Assembly (NCBI RefSeq): GCF_029869215.1
Contig: NZ_JARWPM010000135.1
Location: 1 to 45,605 of the forward strand
Origin: Nocardia carnea
GTDB lineage: Bacteria; Actinomycetota; Actinomycetes; Mycobacteriales; Mycobacteriaceae
Direction: 5' to 3'
DNA: 45,605 nucleotides
This document shows, in pieces, positions 9,022 to 17,068 of this stretch. Both the position numbers and the translations under genes were made by a program. Position 1 is the first letter of the stretch. Every line of letters starts with the position of its first letter. The notes under the pieces are model-generated. The model ran no database searches. It had not been told where the DNA came from and was given only the letters and a program-made list of their open reading frames with translations.

Positions 9022-10242
9022 TCAGAACGGGATCGAGGTGTCGGCCAGCCGGTCCGGATCGACCGGATCACCCGACAGGATCAGTTTCTTGATGCGGTCG
9101 CCCACGTCCCAGATGTTCACATTCATCCCGGCCAGGACCCGGTGCCGGTCGTCCAGCCAGAACGCGACGAATTCGCGGCCGGCGAGATCGCCGCGGACGA
9201 CAACACGCTCATAGTCGCCGGGGGCGGCGTACCCGGTGAACTCCATGCCGAGGTCGTACTGGTCGGTGAAGAAGTAGGGGAGGCGGTCGTAGGCGGCGGC
9301 CATGCCGAGCATGGTCCGGGCGGCCGCGGCGGGCTGATTCAGGGCGTTGGCCCAGTGCTCCACCCGGATCCGGCGTTCCAGGACGGGATGAAGTTGTTCG
9401 GCGATATCACCGAGCGCGACGATATTCGGGTCGCTGCTGGTGAGCCCCGCATCCACCAGGACGCCGGTGCCGGTGAGCAGGCCGGCCGATTCCGCGAGTT
9501 CGAGCCGGGGTCGTGCGCCCACCGCGACCAGGACGGCGTCCCCTGCCACCGTGGTTCCGTCCGCCAGGCGAGCCCCGCGTGCCCGTCCGTCGGATACGGT
9601 GATCTGCTCGACCTGGGCACCGAACCGGAACTCGACCCCGTGCTCCCGGTGCAGGTCGGCGAAAACCTCGCCCATTTCCGGGCCCAGCGCGCCCAGCAGC
9701 GGCGCGGGCGCCGCCTCGAGCACCGTGACCGCCACGCCGGCCGCGCGAGCCGCCGCGGTGACCTCGAGACCGATCCAGCCCGCGCCGATCACCAGCAGTT
9801 GTTTCGCGGTGCCGAACAACTCGATCAGCGCATCGGACTCCTCGAGGGTGCGCAGGGTGTAGACGCCCGGCGCGTCGCCGCCCGGGACCGGCAGCGACCG
9901 CGACGCGGCGCCGGTGGCCAGGGCGAGTTTGTCGTAGGGCAGAGTCGAGCCGTCCGGCAGGGCGACCGTCCGCGCACCCCGGTCGATAGCGGTGACCTCG
10001 GTGCCGAGCAGCAACTCCACATTGTGGTCGCGGTACCAGGCGGCATCGGCCACGGTGAACTCGTCCAGGGTTTTCTTACCGGCCAGGTATTCCTTGGACA
10101 GCGGCGGGCGCTCGTAGGGCAGCCGTTCCTCGGCGCCGATCAGCGTGATATGCCCGTCGAAATCGTTGGCACGCAACTCCTGTGCCAGTTTCGCGCCGGC
10201 CAGTCCGGCGCCGGCGATCACGAAATGCTGTGCAGATGTCAT
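9022..10242 (-). CDS. FAD/NAD(P)-dependent oxidoreductase, ferredoxin/rubredoxin reductase type
   Basis: A 406-residue pyridine-nucleotide flavoprotein. The FAD Rossmann motif IAGAGLAGAKLA is at residues 9-19 (G11xG13xxG16), followed by LPYERPPLSKEYL, typical of ferredoxin reductases of Rieske oxygenase and P450 systems. The NAD-binding motif VIGAGWIGLEVTAAAR lies near residue 150, and the second FAD contact VALGDIAE is near the C-terminus. The start at 10242 (MTSAQHFVIAG) is preceded by GGGAGTGG; longer open frame upstream is not protein-like. It transfers electrons from NAD(P)H to a small iron-sulphur partner. No such partner is encoded nearby. Confidence 0.88.
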   Translation of the reverse strand: MTSAQHFVIAGAGLAGAKLAQELRANDFDGHITLIGAEERLPYERPPLSKEYLAGKKTLDEFTVADAAWYRDHNVELLLGTEVTAIDRGARTVALPDGSTLPYDKLALATGAASRSLPVPGGDAPGVYTLRTLEESDALIELFGTAKQLLVIGAGWIGLEVTAAARAAGVAVTVLEAAPAPLLGALGPEMGEVFADLHREHGVEFRFGAQVEQITVSDGRARGARLADGTTVAGDAVLVAVGARPRLELAESAGLLTGTGVLVDAGLTSSDPNIVALGDIAEQLHPVLERRIRVEHWANALNQPAAAARTMLGMAAAYDRLPYFFTDQYDLGMEFTGYAAPGDYERVVVRGDLAGREFVAFWLDDRHRVLAGMNVNIWDVGDRIKKLILSGDPVDPDRLADTSIPF

Positions 10243-10406
10243 GGATACCACTCCCTTGTCGTGCGGTGTTCCAGCGACGATCCGAGCCTCTGCGGGCCAG
10301 CCTACTGATCCGGTCCGGGTGGATCGGGAACGAAAACACCGCGCCCGGGGTTGCTCGGTGTGAGGCGGCGCCGCGCCCGTCGACAACCTAGGGAGAGGAA
10401 TCCGAC

Positions 10407-11054
10407 GTGTCCGAACCGGCCGAGAAGAAGAACCTTGCCGAATTCTGGTTCGACCCGCTGTGCCCGTGGTGCTGGATCACTTCGCGCTGGATCCTCGAGG
10501 TCGCGAAGGTGCGCGATATCGAGACCCGGTTCCATGTGATGAGCCTGGCGGTGCTGAACGAGGGACGTGATCTGCCGCCCGAATATCAGGAGCTGATGAA
10601 GTACGCGTGGGGCCCGGTACGGGTCGCGATCGCGGCCCAGCAGCAGCACGGCGACGAAATCCTGTCGCCGCTGTACACGGCCCTGGGCAGCCGGTTCCAC
10701 GACCGGCGGGCCGAGTTCGAGAAGGAGGGTGATACCGCGGGTACTTTCGCCGCGATCGTCGCCGACGCGCTGGCCGAACTGGATTTGCCCGCGCAGTTGT
10801 CCGCGGCGGCGGACAGCGGCGACTACGACGAGGCGCTGCGGGCCAGCCACCACGCGGGTATGGACAAGGTCGGGCCGGATGTCGGCACGCCCACCATCCA
10901 TGTCAACGGTGTGGCGTTCTTCGGCCCGGTGCTCTCCCGGATCCCGCGCGGCGAGGAGGCCGGCAAGCTCTGGGACGCTGTGGTGACCCTCGCCGCCTAC
11001 CCGCACTTCTTCGAGCTCAAGCGCACGCGCGACGAGAATCCGCAGTTCGACTGA
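10407..11054 (+). CDS. Mycothiol-dependent DsbA-like oxidoreductase (Rv2466c family)
   Basis: A 215-residue thioredoxin-fold protein of the DsbA/FrnE type. The active site CPWC is at residues 19-22 ([14 protein letters not shown]), the same numbering as the active cysteines of M. tuberculosis Rv2466c, a mycothiol-dependent reductase known to activate some nitro-compound drugs. The cis-proline segment [11 protein letters not shown] is present. The start is GTG 10407 with GGGAGAGGA at 10391-10399. It likely acts in the cytoplasm in oxidative-stress defence. It ends opposite the M48 gene with a strong hairpin between them. Confidence 0.88.
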   Translation: MSEPAEKKNLAEFWFDPLCPWCWITSRWILEVAKVRDIETRFHVMSLAVLNEGRDLPPEYQELMKYAWGPVRVAIAAQQQHGDEILSPLYTALGSRFHDRRAEFEKEGDTAGTFAAIVADALAELDLPAQLSAAADSGDYDEALRASHHAGMDKVGPDVGTPTIHVNGVAFFGPVLSRIPRGEEAGKLWDAVVTLAAYPHFFELKRTRDENPQFD

Positions 11055-11061
11055 ATGCCGA

Positions 11062-11092
11062 AGTGACCGATTCCGGCGCGGAATCGGTCACT
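11062..11092. terminator. Bidirectional hairpin terminator
   Basis: A perfect 13-bp stem, AGTGACCGATTCC (11062-11074) and GGAATCGGTCACT (11080-11092), with a 5-nt loop. It fills the 44-bp gap between the convergent mycothiol-protein gene and the M48 protease gene. Confidence 0.8.
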
Positions 11093-11098
11093 ACGCCG

Positions 11099-12133
11099 TC
11101 AGCGCGGGGTTTTCGACATGGTCACCGTGCCACCGCCGGGGGTTCCCGGCGGCGGGGTGAGCGGTCGCGGACCCGGGCTGGGCCGCCAGAACAGCGGGCC
11201 GTGCCGGCTGCGATCACGCAGCGCCCACATCCGCCAGGTGAGCACCGGATGCGTCGACACGGCGTTGACGATCCAGACGAAGAAGCCGCGTTCCTGCGCC
11301 GCGCGATCGGCCATCTCGTCGAAACCCACCACGGTGTTCAGGTACTTGCCCGCCGCCAGTGTGCCCATCGCGGCCGCCGCGCCCTGTGGGCGATGGCAAT
11401 AACCGTGGTTGTCGGCGGTGTACTCCTGCGCGCGGATCAGCGAATTTCCCAGCACCGGCAATACCGGGACCAGGAACATACCCAGCATCCGCCAATAGGA
11501 GGTGTGCCCGGCCGCGATATGCCCGACCTCGTGACCGATGATGAACGCCAGCGCATCGGGTTCCCGGGCCTCCCCGCTGACCTCGAACAGGTCGCTGTAG
11601 ACCACCACGTACCGGCGGAAACCGTGACCGGAGGCGAAGGCATTGATCCGGCCGTTGCCGAGCACCACATAGGCGTCGGGTGCCGAGGCCATCCCGAACC
11701 GGGCAGCGGCCTCCTGGACCATCCGGTACCCCTCGGGGAACTGGGTCGGTGACATCTTCACCCCGTTGACCCGTTGCCGCGAATAGTTGATACCGCGGCC
11801 GATCCAGAGCAGCAGCGGCGCCGCCACGAGGATGAGGACGTACTGGTTGGTCGAACCGAGTACGAGCAGCAGGAAGGCCAGCAGGTAGCCGACCGCGGTC
11901 ACCAGCACCACCACGACCAGTAGCGGGATCTCCCAGCTGTGCCGTGCGGGCATCCCGAACGGCGAGAGCCCGCGCGGTTCGTGCGCCGGCCCCGCTGGTG
12001 GGGGAAAGCCGCCCGGTAGGGCGGCCGGAACGGCGGGACGGTCGGTGAGCCACGGGTAGGGCCCGGGCTCCGGCGGGTTCCCGGCCCACCCGGGGCCGGG
12101 TCCGGACGGTTGCTGAGGGTCGTGCGGCTGCAT
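11099..12133 (-). CDS. M48-family membrane zinc metalloprotease
   Basis: A 344-residue protein of the HtpX/Ste24 family. The zinc motif HEVGHIAAGH is at residues 201-210 (H201, E202, H205). Two membrane helices lie at about residues 70-92 and 97-113, and a hydrophobic stretch at 215-230 follows the active site. The first ~65 residues are Pro-rich and probably cytoplasmic. Such proteases degrade damaged membrane proteins; the substrate here is unknown. The start at 12133 (MQPHDPQQPSG) is ATG. The gene lies within the otherwise Rv2466c-Rv2465c-like order. Confidence 0.85.
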   Translation of the reverse strand: MQPHDPQQPSGPGPGWAGNPPEPGPYPWLTDRPAVPAALPGGFPPPAGPAHEPRGLSPFGMPARHSWEIPLLVVVVLVTAVGYLLAFLLLVLGSTNQYVLILVAAPLLLWIGRGINYSRQRVNGVKMSPTQFPEGYRMVQEAAARFGMASAPDAYVVLGNGRINAFASGHGFRRYVVVYSDLFEVSGEAREPDALAFIIGHEVGHIAAGHTSYWRMLGMFLVPVLPVLGNSLIRAQEYTADNHGYCHRPQGAAAAMGTLAAGKYLNTVVGFDEMADRAAQERGFFVWIVNAVSTHPVLTWRMWALRDRSRHGPLFWRPSPGPRPLTPPPGTPGGGTVTMSKTPR

Positions 12134-12252
12134 ACCCCGACTCTAAGCGGACCTCCGCATTTGCTCCGGGTGTGCGGATGCCGCGCACGGCCACATGCGG
12201 TGGCCCTACGCCCGCCGTCACCGGCCGTTCCCGCGCCTGACACAATCGCGGC

Positions 12253-12726
12253 ATGCGCGTATACCTGGGTGCCGATCACGCTGGTTTCGAATTGAAGAAC
12301 GCCGTCAAGGACCATTTGGAGAAGGCGGGTCACGAGGTCGTCGATTGCGGCGCCCTCGTCTACGACGCTCTGGACGATTACCCCGCCTTCTGCATCGAGG
12401 CGGCCCGCCGCACCGTTGCCGATCCGGGCAGCCTCGGCCTGGTTTTCGGCGGGAGCGGAAACGGCGAGCAGATCGCCGCCAACAAGGTGCCGGGTGCGCG
12501 GTGTGCGCTCGCCTGGAGCGTCGAAACCGCCCGGCTGGCGCGGGAACACAACAACGCTCAGCTGATCGGTATCGGCGGCCGGATGCATTCGCAGGAAGAG
12601 GCACTGGCGATCGTGGACGCCTTCATCACGACCCCGTGGTCGGAGGAGGAGCGCCATCAGCGCCGGATCGATATCCTCGCCGCCTACGAGAAGACCGGCG
12701 AAGCGCCCGCGCTGCCCGCGCACTGA
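12253..12726 (+). CDS. rpiB: Ribose-5-phosphate isomerase B
   Basis: A 157-residue RpiB/LacAB-type isomerase that interconverts ribose 5-phosphate and ribulose 5-phosphate in the pentose phosphate pathway. Motifs: YLGADHAGFELKN at the N-terminus, DYPAFC near residue 43, and GGSGNGEQIAANK at 66-78. The Ser in GGSGNGEQ replaces the catalytic Cys of E. coli RpiB and Glu72 is the likely base, as in the mycobacterial enzyme. The C-terminal part NNAQLIGIGGRMHS binds phosphate. The start is ATG 12253. Five bases separate it from the glycosylase gene, as in Rv2465c-Rv2464c. Confidence 0.95.
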   Translation: MRVYLGADHAGFELKNAVKDHLEKAGHEVVDCGALVYDALDDYPAFCIEAARRTVADPGSLGLVFGGSGNGEQIAANKVPGARCALAWSVETARLAREHNNAQLIGIGGRMHSQEEALAIVDAFITTPWSEEERHQRRIDILAAYEKTGEAPALPAH

Positions 12727-12731
12727 CGCGA

Positions 12732-13544
12732 GTGCCGGAGGGACATACGCTGCACCGGCTCGCCCGGAGGCATGAGCGTCGATTGGCCGGCGCGGTGGTG
12801 CGGGTGTCGAGCCCGCAGGGCAAATTCGCCGCGGGCGCCGCACTGGTGGACGGCCGTATCTTGGTGCGGTCGCAGGCTTGGGGTAAACATCTGGTGCACG
12901 AGTACGAGGGCGACCTGTTCGTGCATGTGCACCTCGGCCTGTACGGGACATTCACCGAATCCGCGTTGCCGATGCCGGAACCGGTGGGGCAGGTGCGGAT
13001 GCGGATATGGGGGCCGGGACGTGACGGGTCCGGGTTCGGTACCGATCTGCGCGGCCCGGCCGCCTGTGCGGTCCTGACACCGCCCGAGGTGGCGGCGCTC
13101 GTCGCCCGGCTCGGCCCCGACCCCTTGCGCCCCGACGCCGACCCGGACCGGGCATGGGAGAAGATCCGGCGCTCCCGGCGCGGTATCGGCTCGCTGCTGA
13201 TGGATCAGAGCGTGATCGCCGGGGTCGGCAATGTGTACCGCGCGGAAGTGCTGTTCCGGCACGGTATCTCACCGGCGCGGCCGGGTAACCGGATCACCGC
13301 GGCGGAGTGGTCGGCGCTGTGGACCGATCTGGTCGAGTTGATGAAGGTCGGCGTGCGCCGCGGGAAGATGCACGTGGTGCGACCGGAGCACGATCACGGT
13401 GCACCGTCCTACGCTGCCGATCGTCCCCGCACCTATGTCTACCGCCGGGCAGGTGAGGCGTGCCGCTGCTGCGCCGCACCGGTACGGCACAGCGTGCTGG
13501 AAGGCCGCAACCTGTTCTGGTGCGATCACTGCCAGCCGCAGTGA
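12732..13544 (+). CDS. nei: Fpg/Nei-family DNA glycosylase and AP lyase
   Basis: A 270-residue base-excision repair enzyme that removes oxidised bases and cleaves the abasic site. The start is GTG 12732, which gives MPEGHT, placing the catalytic Pro2 and Glu3 at the mature N-terminus; this decides the start over longer frames. The helix-two-turn-helix region DQSVIAGVGNVYRAEVLF is near residues 157-174. The C-terminal zinc finger is CRCC with CDHC near the end. It follows rpiB after five bases. The TGA overlaps the first unit of a 35-bp tandem repeat array. Confidence 0.92.
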   Translation: MPEGHTLHRLARRHERRLAGAVVRVSSPQGKFAAGAALVDGRILVRSQAWGKHLVHEYEGDLFVHVHLGLYGTFTESALPMPEPVGQVRMRIWGPGRDGSGFGTDLRGPAACAVLTPPEVAALVARLGPDPLRPDADPDRAWEKIRRSRRGIGSLLMDQSVIAGVGNVYRAEVLFRHGISPARPGNRITAAEWSALWTDLVELMKVGVRRGKMHVVRPEHDHGAPSYAADRPRTYVYRRAGEACRCCAAPVRHSVLEGRNLFWCDHCQPQ

Positions 13545-13740
13545 TCGCCCGACCACCCAGGCCCGCCTGGACGTGGTGGTCGCCGGACCTCCGGGGTTCG
13601 CATGGTGTGGGTGGTTGGCGGGCCGGGCCGCCTGGGCGTGGTGATCGCCCGGCCGCCCGGGTGTGCCCGGCCTGGGTGGTCGCCGGGTCGCCTCGGTCCG
13701 CCCGGTTGCGGTGATCGTCCGGCCACCCTGATGGCTCGGC
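13541..13740 (+). repeat. 35-bp tandem repeat array (VNTR/MIRU-like)
   Basis: Six degenerate units begin at 13541, 13576, 13611, 13641, 13676 and 13711, that is every 35 bp except one 30-bp unit. Each starts with GTGRTCGCCSGG or a close variant, then RCCNCCC, and is very GC-rich. The first unit contains the nei stop codon. The array fills most of the 273-bp gap between nei and the convergent GGDEF gene. Period and position just after a stop codon resemble mycobacterial interspersed repeats. Confidence 0.7.
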
Positions 13741-13817
13741 CCCCATCCGTCCCGGGCGGCTCGGTCGCCATATCGCTCGCCGGCCTGGGATCGACCGGAC
13801 CGGACCGGTGCGATCGT

Positions 13818-14762
13818 TCAGCCCGCGACGGCGGCACCGCCGGCTTCGGCGCCGACATACCGGCGCCCGCCCGCGGTTTTCGCCGAGTACATCGCCCGAT
13901 CGGCGCGCCGGAGCAGTTCGGCGAGTTCGCTGCGATCCGCCGGCGGCGCATACGTGGTGCCGACACTGGCCGAAACCGGCACTCGCCCGGCCGACGACCA
14001 CACCGAGTCATTGAGCGCGAGAACGATATCGGCGGCCAGTTCGCCGACCCGGTTCTCCGCCATACCGGCGGCGAGTACGAACTCGTCGCCGCCGTAGCGG
14101 CATACCACCGCCCCCGGCGGCGCCACTTCCCGGAGGCGCTGCGCCAATTCGACCAGTACCTCGTCGCCCACCGCGTGCCCGTAGTTGTCGTTGATCTGCT
14201 TGAACCGGTCGAGATCCACGACCAGCAGGCCGATCCCGCGCTCCGGATGTTCGGCCATCTTGCGGACCCGCCGGCGCAGCAGGGTGCGGTTGGCCAAGCC
14301 GGTCAGTGCGTCGTGGGTGGCTTCGTATTCCAGCCGCTGTTGCAGCGCGGCGAATTCGCGGACCCGCGCGGTCGCCTCGTCGGAGAAATTCTTCTTCTGT
14401 TGTGCCAGCGCCAGTTCCTGGAGTGCGTGGGCATAACTGTCGATGGCCTGGCTGGCGACCAGCGGCCACTGGGTCGCCTCCAGGGATCCGCGCGGACCGG
14501 CCGGGAACCCCAGCAGTGTCCGGGTCACGAGCGCGAGCATCCGGACTTTGTGCAGCGGCTCCGCGCACAGCCGGGCGCCGAGCCGGCGGGCCGCCCGGAT
14601 CGGGAAGGGGTCGGACACGGTCAGCTCGAGGAGTTGCTCGAGTATTTCGACGAGCACCGGTTCGATCTCGGCCGCGGTGATATCGGCATCGGGCTGGGCG
14701 CCGGCGGCGCGGGCCCATTCGCGGGCGGTGGAACGGATGGGCGGCCGGTTCTCAGCTGTCAT
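13818..14762 (-). CDS. GGDEF-domain protein (probable diguanylate cyclase)
   Basis: A 314-residue soluble protein. The C-terminal GGDEF domain starts at DALTGLANRTLL and carries an intact active site RYGGDEF with the conserved LLVVDLDRFKQINDNYGH stretch, so c-di-GMP synthesis is likely. The RxxD inhibitory site normally five residues upstream is absent (the segment reads APPGAVVC). The N-terminal ~150 residues are helical with no recognised sensor domain or membrane segment. I set the start at ATG 14762 (MTAENRPP); the frame is open to TTG 14906 and no start has a strong ribosome site, so the N-terminus is uncertain. Confidence 0.85.
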   Translation of the reverse strand: MTAENRPPIRSTAREWARAAGAQPDADITAAEIEPVLVEILEQLLELTVSDPFPIRAARRLGARLCAEPLHKVRMLALVTRTLLGFPAGPRGSLEATQWPLVASQAIDSYAHALQELALAQQKKNFSDEATARVREFAALQQRLEYEATHDALTGLANRTLLRRRVRKMAEHPERGIGLLVVDLDRFKQINDNYGHAVGDEVLVELAQRLREVAPPGAVVCRYGGDEFVLAAGMAENRVGELAADIVLALNDSVWSSAGRVPVSASVGTTYAPPADRSELAELLRRADRAMYSAKTAGGRRYVGAEAGGAAVAG

Positions 14763-15214
14763 CGCGATCACCGGCGGCGGAGGTAATCGCGCCGCGGACC
14801 TGCGGCTTCGGTACCGGGTTGACCCGGTTCTGTCGTACTGCTGTGCGGATGGTCCACCTTGTCGGGTGCACGCCACCGCCCCCTTTCCAGATACCCCGTC
14901 CGGCAAGAAGATCGTAGCAAGATGGTGGGGTCTGCAGACCTGCGTTCTAGAACAGGTTCTTCAACCCCGGAACAACAGCAATCTCTGGCGTATCGCAGGG
15001 GATTCGCCGGTGTTACACACTTTCGCGGATTTTTTTTCCGGGTCCGGTGCAGGCGCTCGCGAGCCCTGCTGCCCGGCCGTCACCGGGGCGCGTGAGCCGG
15101 CCCATCGGCGACTCACCGGCGCGAGGGCGGGGCTGATTGGCGTAAGGAAAGTGGTATTCGGTACAGTGCGCTATGCACACGGCATTGTGGCGATCCCATG
15201 AGTGCCGTATGCAC
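14763..15214. other. Intergenic region before the tRNA genes
   Basis: About 450 bp between the GGDEF start and tRNA-Gly. It must hold promoters for both directions. It contains a run of eight T at about 15029-15036 in otherwise mixed sequence. I see no gene, repeat or integrase attachment duplication here. Confidence 0.4.
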
Positions 15215-15285
<71 letters not shown>

Positions 15286-15316
15286 CCGACCGGTTACCGC
15301 CCCCACCTGGGGGATA

Positions 15317-15390
15317 CGGGGTGTGGCGCAGCTTGGTAGCGCACCCGCTTTGGGAGCGGGTGGTCGCAGGTTCAAATCCTGTCACCCCGA
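15317..15390 (+). tRNA. tRNA-Pro (anticodon UGG)
   Basis: 74 nt, 31 bp after tRNA-Gly. Acceptor arms CGGGGTG and CACCCCG pair fully, with discriminator A15390. The anticodon stem CCCGC/GCGGG encloses TTTGGGA, giving anticodon TGG, which reads CCA. The T-loop TTCAAAT is normal. CCA is not encoded. Confidence 0.96.
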
Positions 15391-15407
15391 CAGTTCGTAC
15401 CGATACA

Positions 15408-15424
15408 GCCGGCGCGAAGCCGGC
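15408..15424. terminator. Hairpin after tRNA-Pro
   Basis: A 6-bp GC stem, GCCGGC (15408-15413) and GCCGGC (15419-15424), with loop GCGAA, followed by CTTCTC. It lies between the tRNA pair and the end of the convergent MerR-like gene. Confidence 0.55.
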
Positions 15425-15428
15425 CTTC

Positions 15429-16280
15429 TCAACTACGTGAGCGGGATGGCTGCTTGCCGTTGGGTGCCTGCCGCTGCGAGACCTGGGGTGCCGGGCGCTG
15501 TTGCGCCGTGGTCCCGGACCGCTGCTGGACGGACGGCGCCGGGCGCTGCCGTGCGGTGGTCGGGCGCGCGGGCTGCGGATCGGGGGTGGGAAGTTCGGCC
15601 CGGCGGCCGAATGCCTGGTCGATCAGTTCCGAGGCGGCGCGGGTGACGATCAGCCGCGCGATGGCCAGATCGGTTTCCAGTTTGGTGCGGTCCTTGGGGT
15701 TTCGTTCCGACTGTTCATAGGATCGGCCGGCCAGGACGTAGAAGATCTCGGCGGCGTAGCGATCGGCGATCCGGTCGCACTCCGCGCGCATACGTTCGAC
15801 CAGATGAAAGGTCGCGGCCGCGGGCAGGCCGGCATCGGTGAGCCGGGTGGCCAGATCGCTGCAGCGGGGGTTGGTGACCCGGTAGACGTCGAACGGATCG
15901 TCGCTGGCCGCCAGCGCCTGCTGCACGTATTCGGGCAGTTCGTGGACCGGTTCGTCCGCTTCGGACGGCGGCGGGCCGGCGGGTTCGGACCGCCCGGGCG
16001 GTTCGGCGGAATTATCGGTGACGCCCAGCACGTCGGCCAGTCCGTCGCCGCGATCCCAGGCGGCCAGCAATTCGCGGATGCCGTTGAGTTTCATCCCGCG
16101 TCCCAGCAACCGGCTGATGGTCTGCAGCCGGTTGAGGTGGTCGGAGCCGTAGTAGCCGATCCGGCCGCGGACCTCGGGCGAGGGCAGCAGCCCGCGCTCG
16201 TGGTACACGCGGACACTGCGCACGGTGGTCTCGGCGGCCCGCGCCAGCTCGTCGATCGTGTACTCGGATTCGGCAGGCAT
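15429..16280 (-). CDS. MerR-family transcriptional regulator
   Basis: A 283-residue regulator. The N-terminal MerR winged helix-turn-helix is at about residues 5-72: YTIDELARAAETTVRSVRVY, then RGLLPSP and RIGYYGSDHLNRLQ. A linker rich in Pro/Glu follows, then a helical domain (about 115-230) with no metal-binding Cys cluster, so the ligand is unknown. The last ~50 residues are a disordered Gln/Pro/Arg tail with repeated RPAP and QQR motifs. The gene is divergent from the WhiB-like gene, and the AT-richer sequence between them could hold its operator. Confidence 0.85.
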   Translation of the reverse strand: MPAESEYTIDELARAAETTVRSVRVYHERGLLPSPEVRGRIGYYGSDHLNRLQTISRLLGRGMKLNGIRELLAAWDRGDGLADVLGVTDNSAEPPGRSEPAGPPPSEADEPVHELPEYVQQALAASDDPFDVYRVTNPRCSDLATRLTDAGLPAAATFHLVERMRAECDRIADRYAAEIFYVLAGRSYEQSERNPKDRTKLETDLAIARLIVTRAASELIDQAFGRRAELPTPDPQPARPTTARQRPAPSVQQRSGTTAQQRPAPQVSQRQAPNGKQPSRSRS

Positions 16281-16549
16281 ACCTATAGGAAACCATATTT
16301 AGGCCCGTAGATAAACGGTCCATAACCAAACGAACCAATGGACGACGGCTAGAAGATGTGAAAAGAAGATCAACGTCCCGTTACTTAACGGTACGAGGCC
16401 TTGCTTCTGCGCCGGTCGGTGCTCTACCGTCGTGATACAGCTGACAGCAGCTGGTTTCCGGGGACTGTTGAGCAGCCCTGACGATCCGCCCGACCAACGG
16501 GACACGTATCGGTTCCCCCGGCGTGCCCTCGGCAGTTCCGGAGACGGTG
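16281..16549. promoter_or_regulatory. Divergent regulatory region, merR-like and whiB-like genes
   Basis: 269 bp, clearly richer in A+T than the neighbours between 16281 and 16390. An inverted repeat CCGTT-ACTT-AACGG lies at 16378-16391. A possible promoter for the WhiB-like gene is TTGCTT (16401) - 18 bp - TACCGT (16425). These are by-eye matches only. Confidence 0.35.
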
Positions 16550-17023
16550 ATGAGCACAGTACGAGTACGGTCGTTGAGTGTTGTCCTACCTCGCGCAACG
16601 AACCAGGCGCGGGTTCCTTCCAAAGCTTCTTCCGCGTCGGTCAAGTCGACGCAACGTCCGCCGTGTGCGGAGGTGCCGGACAGCTGGGACCTGGATTCCG
16701 GCACCCCGGACGCCTGGCATTCTGCAGTACGCACTTGCTATGACTGCCCTCTGTTCGAACAGTGTGCGCGCCTGGCGCAGACCCTCATCGAGCGGGGCGA
16801 TGGCCCGCGAGCCATGATCTGGGCGGGCATCGCCTACGACAACGCGGGCAATGTCATCGAGAACCTGGACCGGCATCGCACCGTGCCGATCGATCACAAA
16901 CGACCGATGCGAATCATCCGCAACGGTCCGCGCCCGACGCACGGCGCGGTGGTCTCCGGTGCGCCCAAACGGCATATCGTCCTGGGCCGCCCGCTCCGCC
17001 CGACCGAAACCGCTGCTGTCTGA
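16550..17023 (+). CDS. WhiB-like iron-sulphur protein (divergent)
   Basis: A 157-residue protein with four cysteines in WhiB spacing: C39-x23-C63-x2-C66-x5-C72 (TCYDCPLFEQC), which would bind a [4Fe-4S] cluster sensing redox or NO. The Trp/Gly turn normally reading G(V/I)WGG is MIWAGIAYD here, so the sigma-factor contact motif is altered. The tail is long and basic (HKRPMRIIRNGPRP). I use ATG 16550 because GGAG lies six bases upstream; GTG 16523 is in frame. It precedes the ROK-family gene by 45 bp and may be co-transcribed with it. Confidence 0.75.
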   Translation: MSTVRVRSLSVVLPRATNQARVPSKASSASVKSTQRPPCAEVPDSWDLDSGTPDAWHSAVRTCYDCPLFEQCARLAQTLIERGDGPRAMIWAGIAYDNAGNVIENLDRHRTVPIDHKRPMRIIRNGPRPTHGAVVSGAPKRHIVLGRPLRPTETAAV

Positions 17024-17068
17024 CTATGCTGCGGGGGCAAGCGCGGAACTAGTTCTGGTGGTGCGTAG

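Noticed and set aside
12195..12731. N-terminal extension of the nei frame
   Set aside because: It overlaps rpiB in another frame, and the catalytic Pro must follow the initiator Met, which fixes the start at 12732.
13541..13740. CRISPR array
   Set aside because: Units are directly adjacent and degenerate with no unique spacers, and there are no cas genes.
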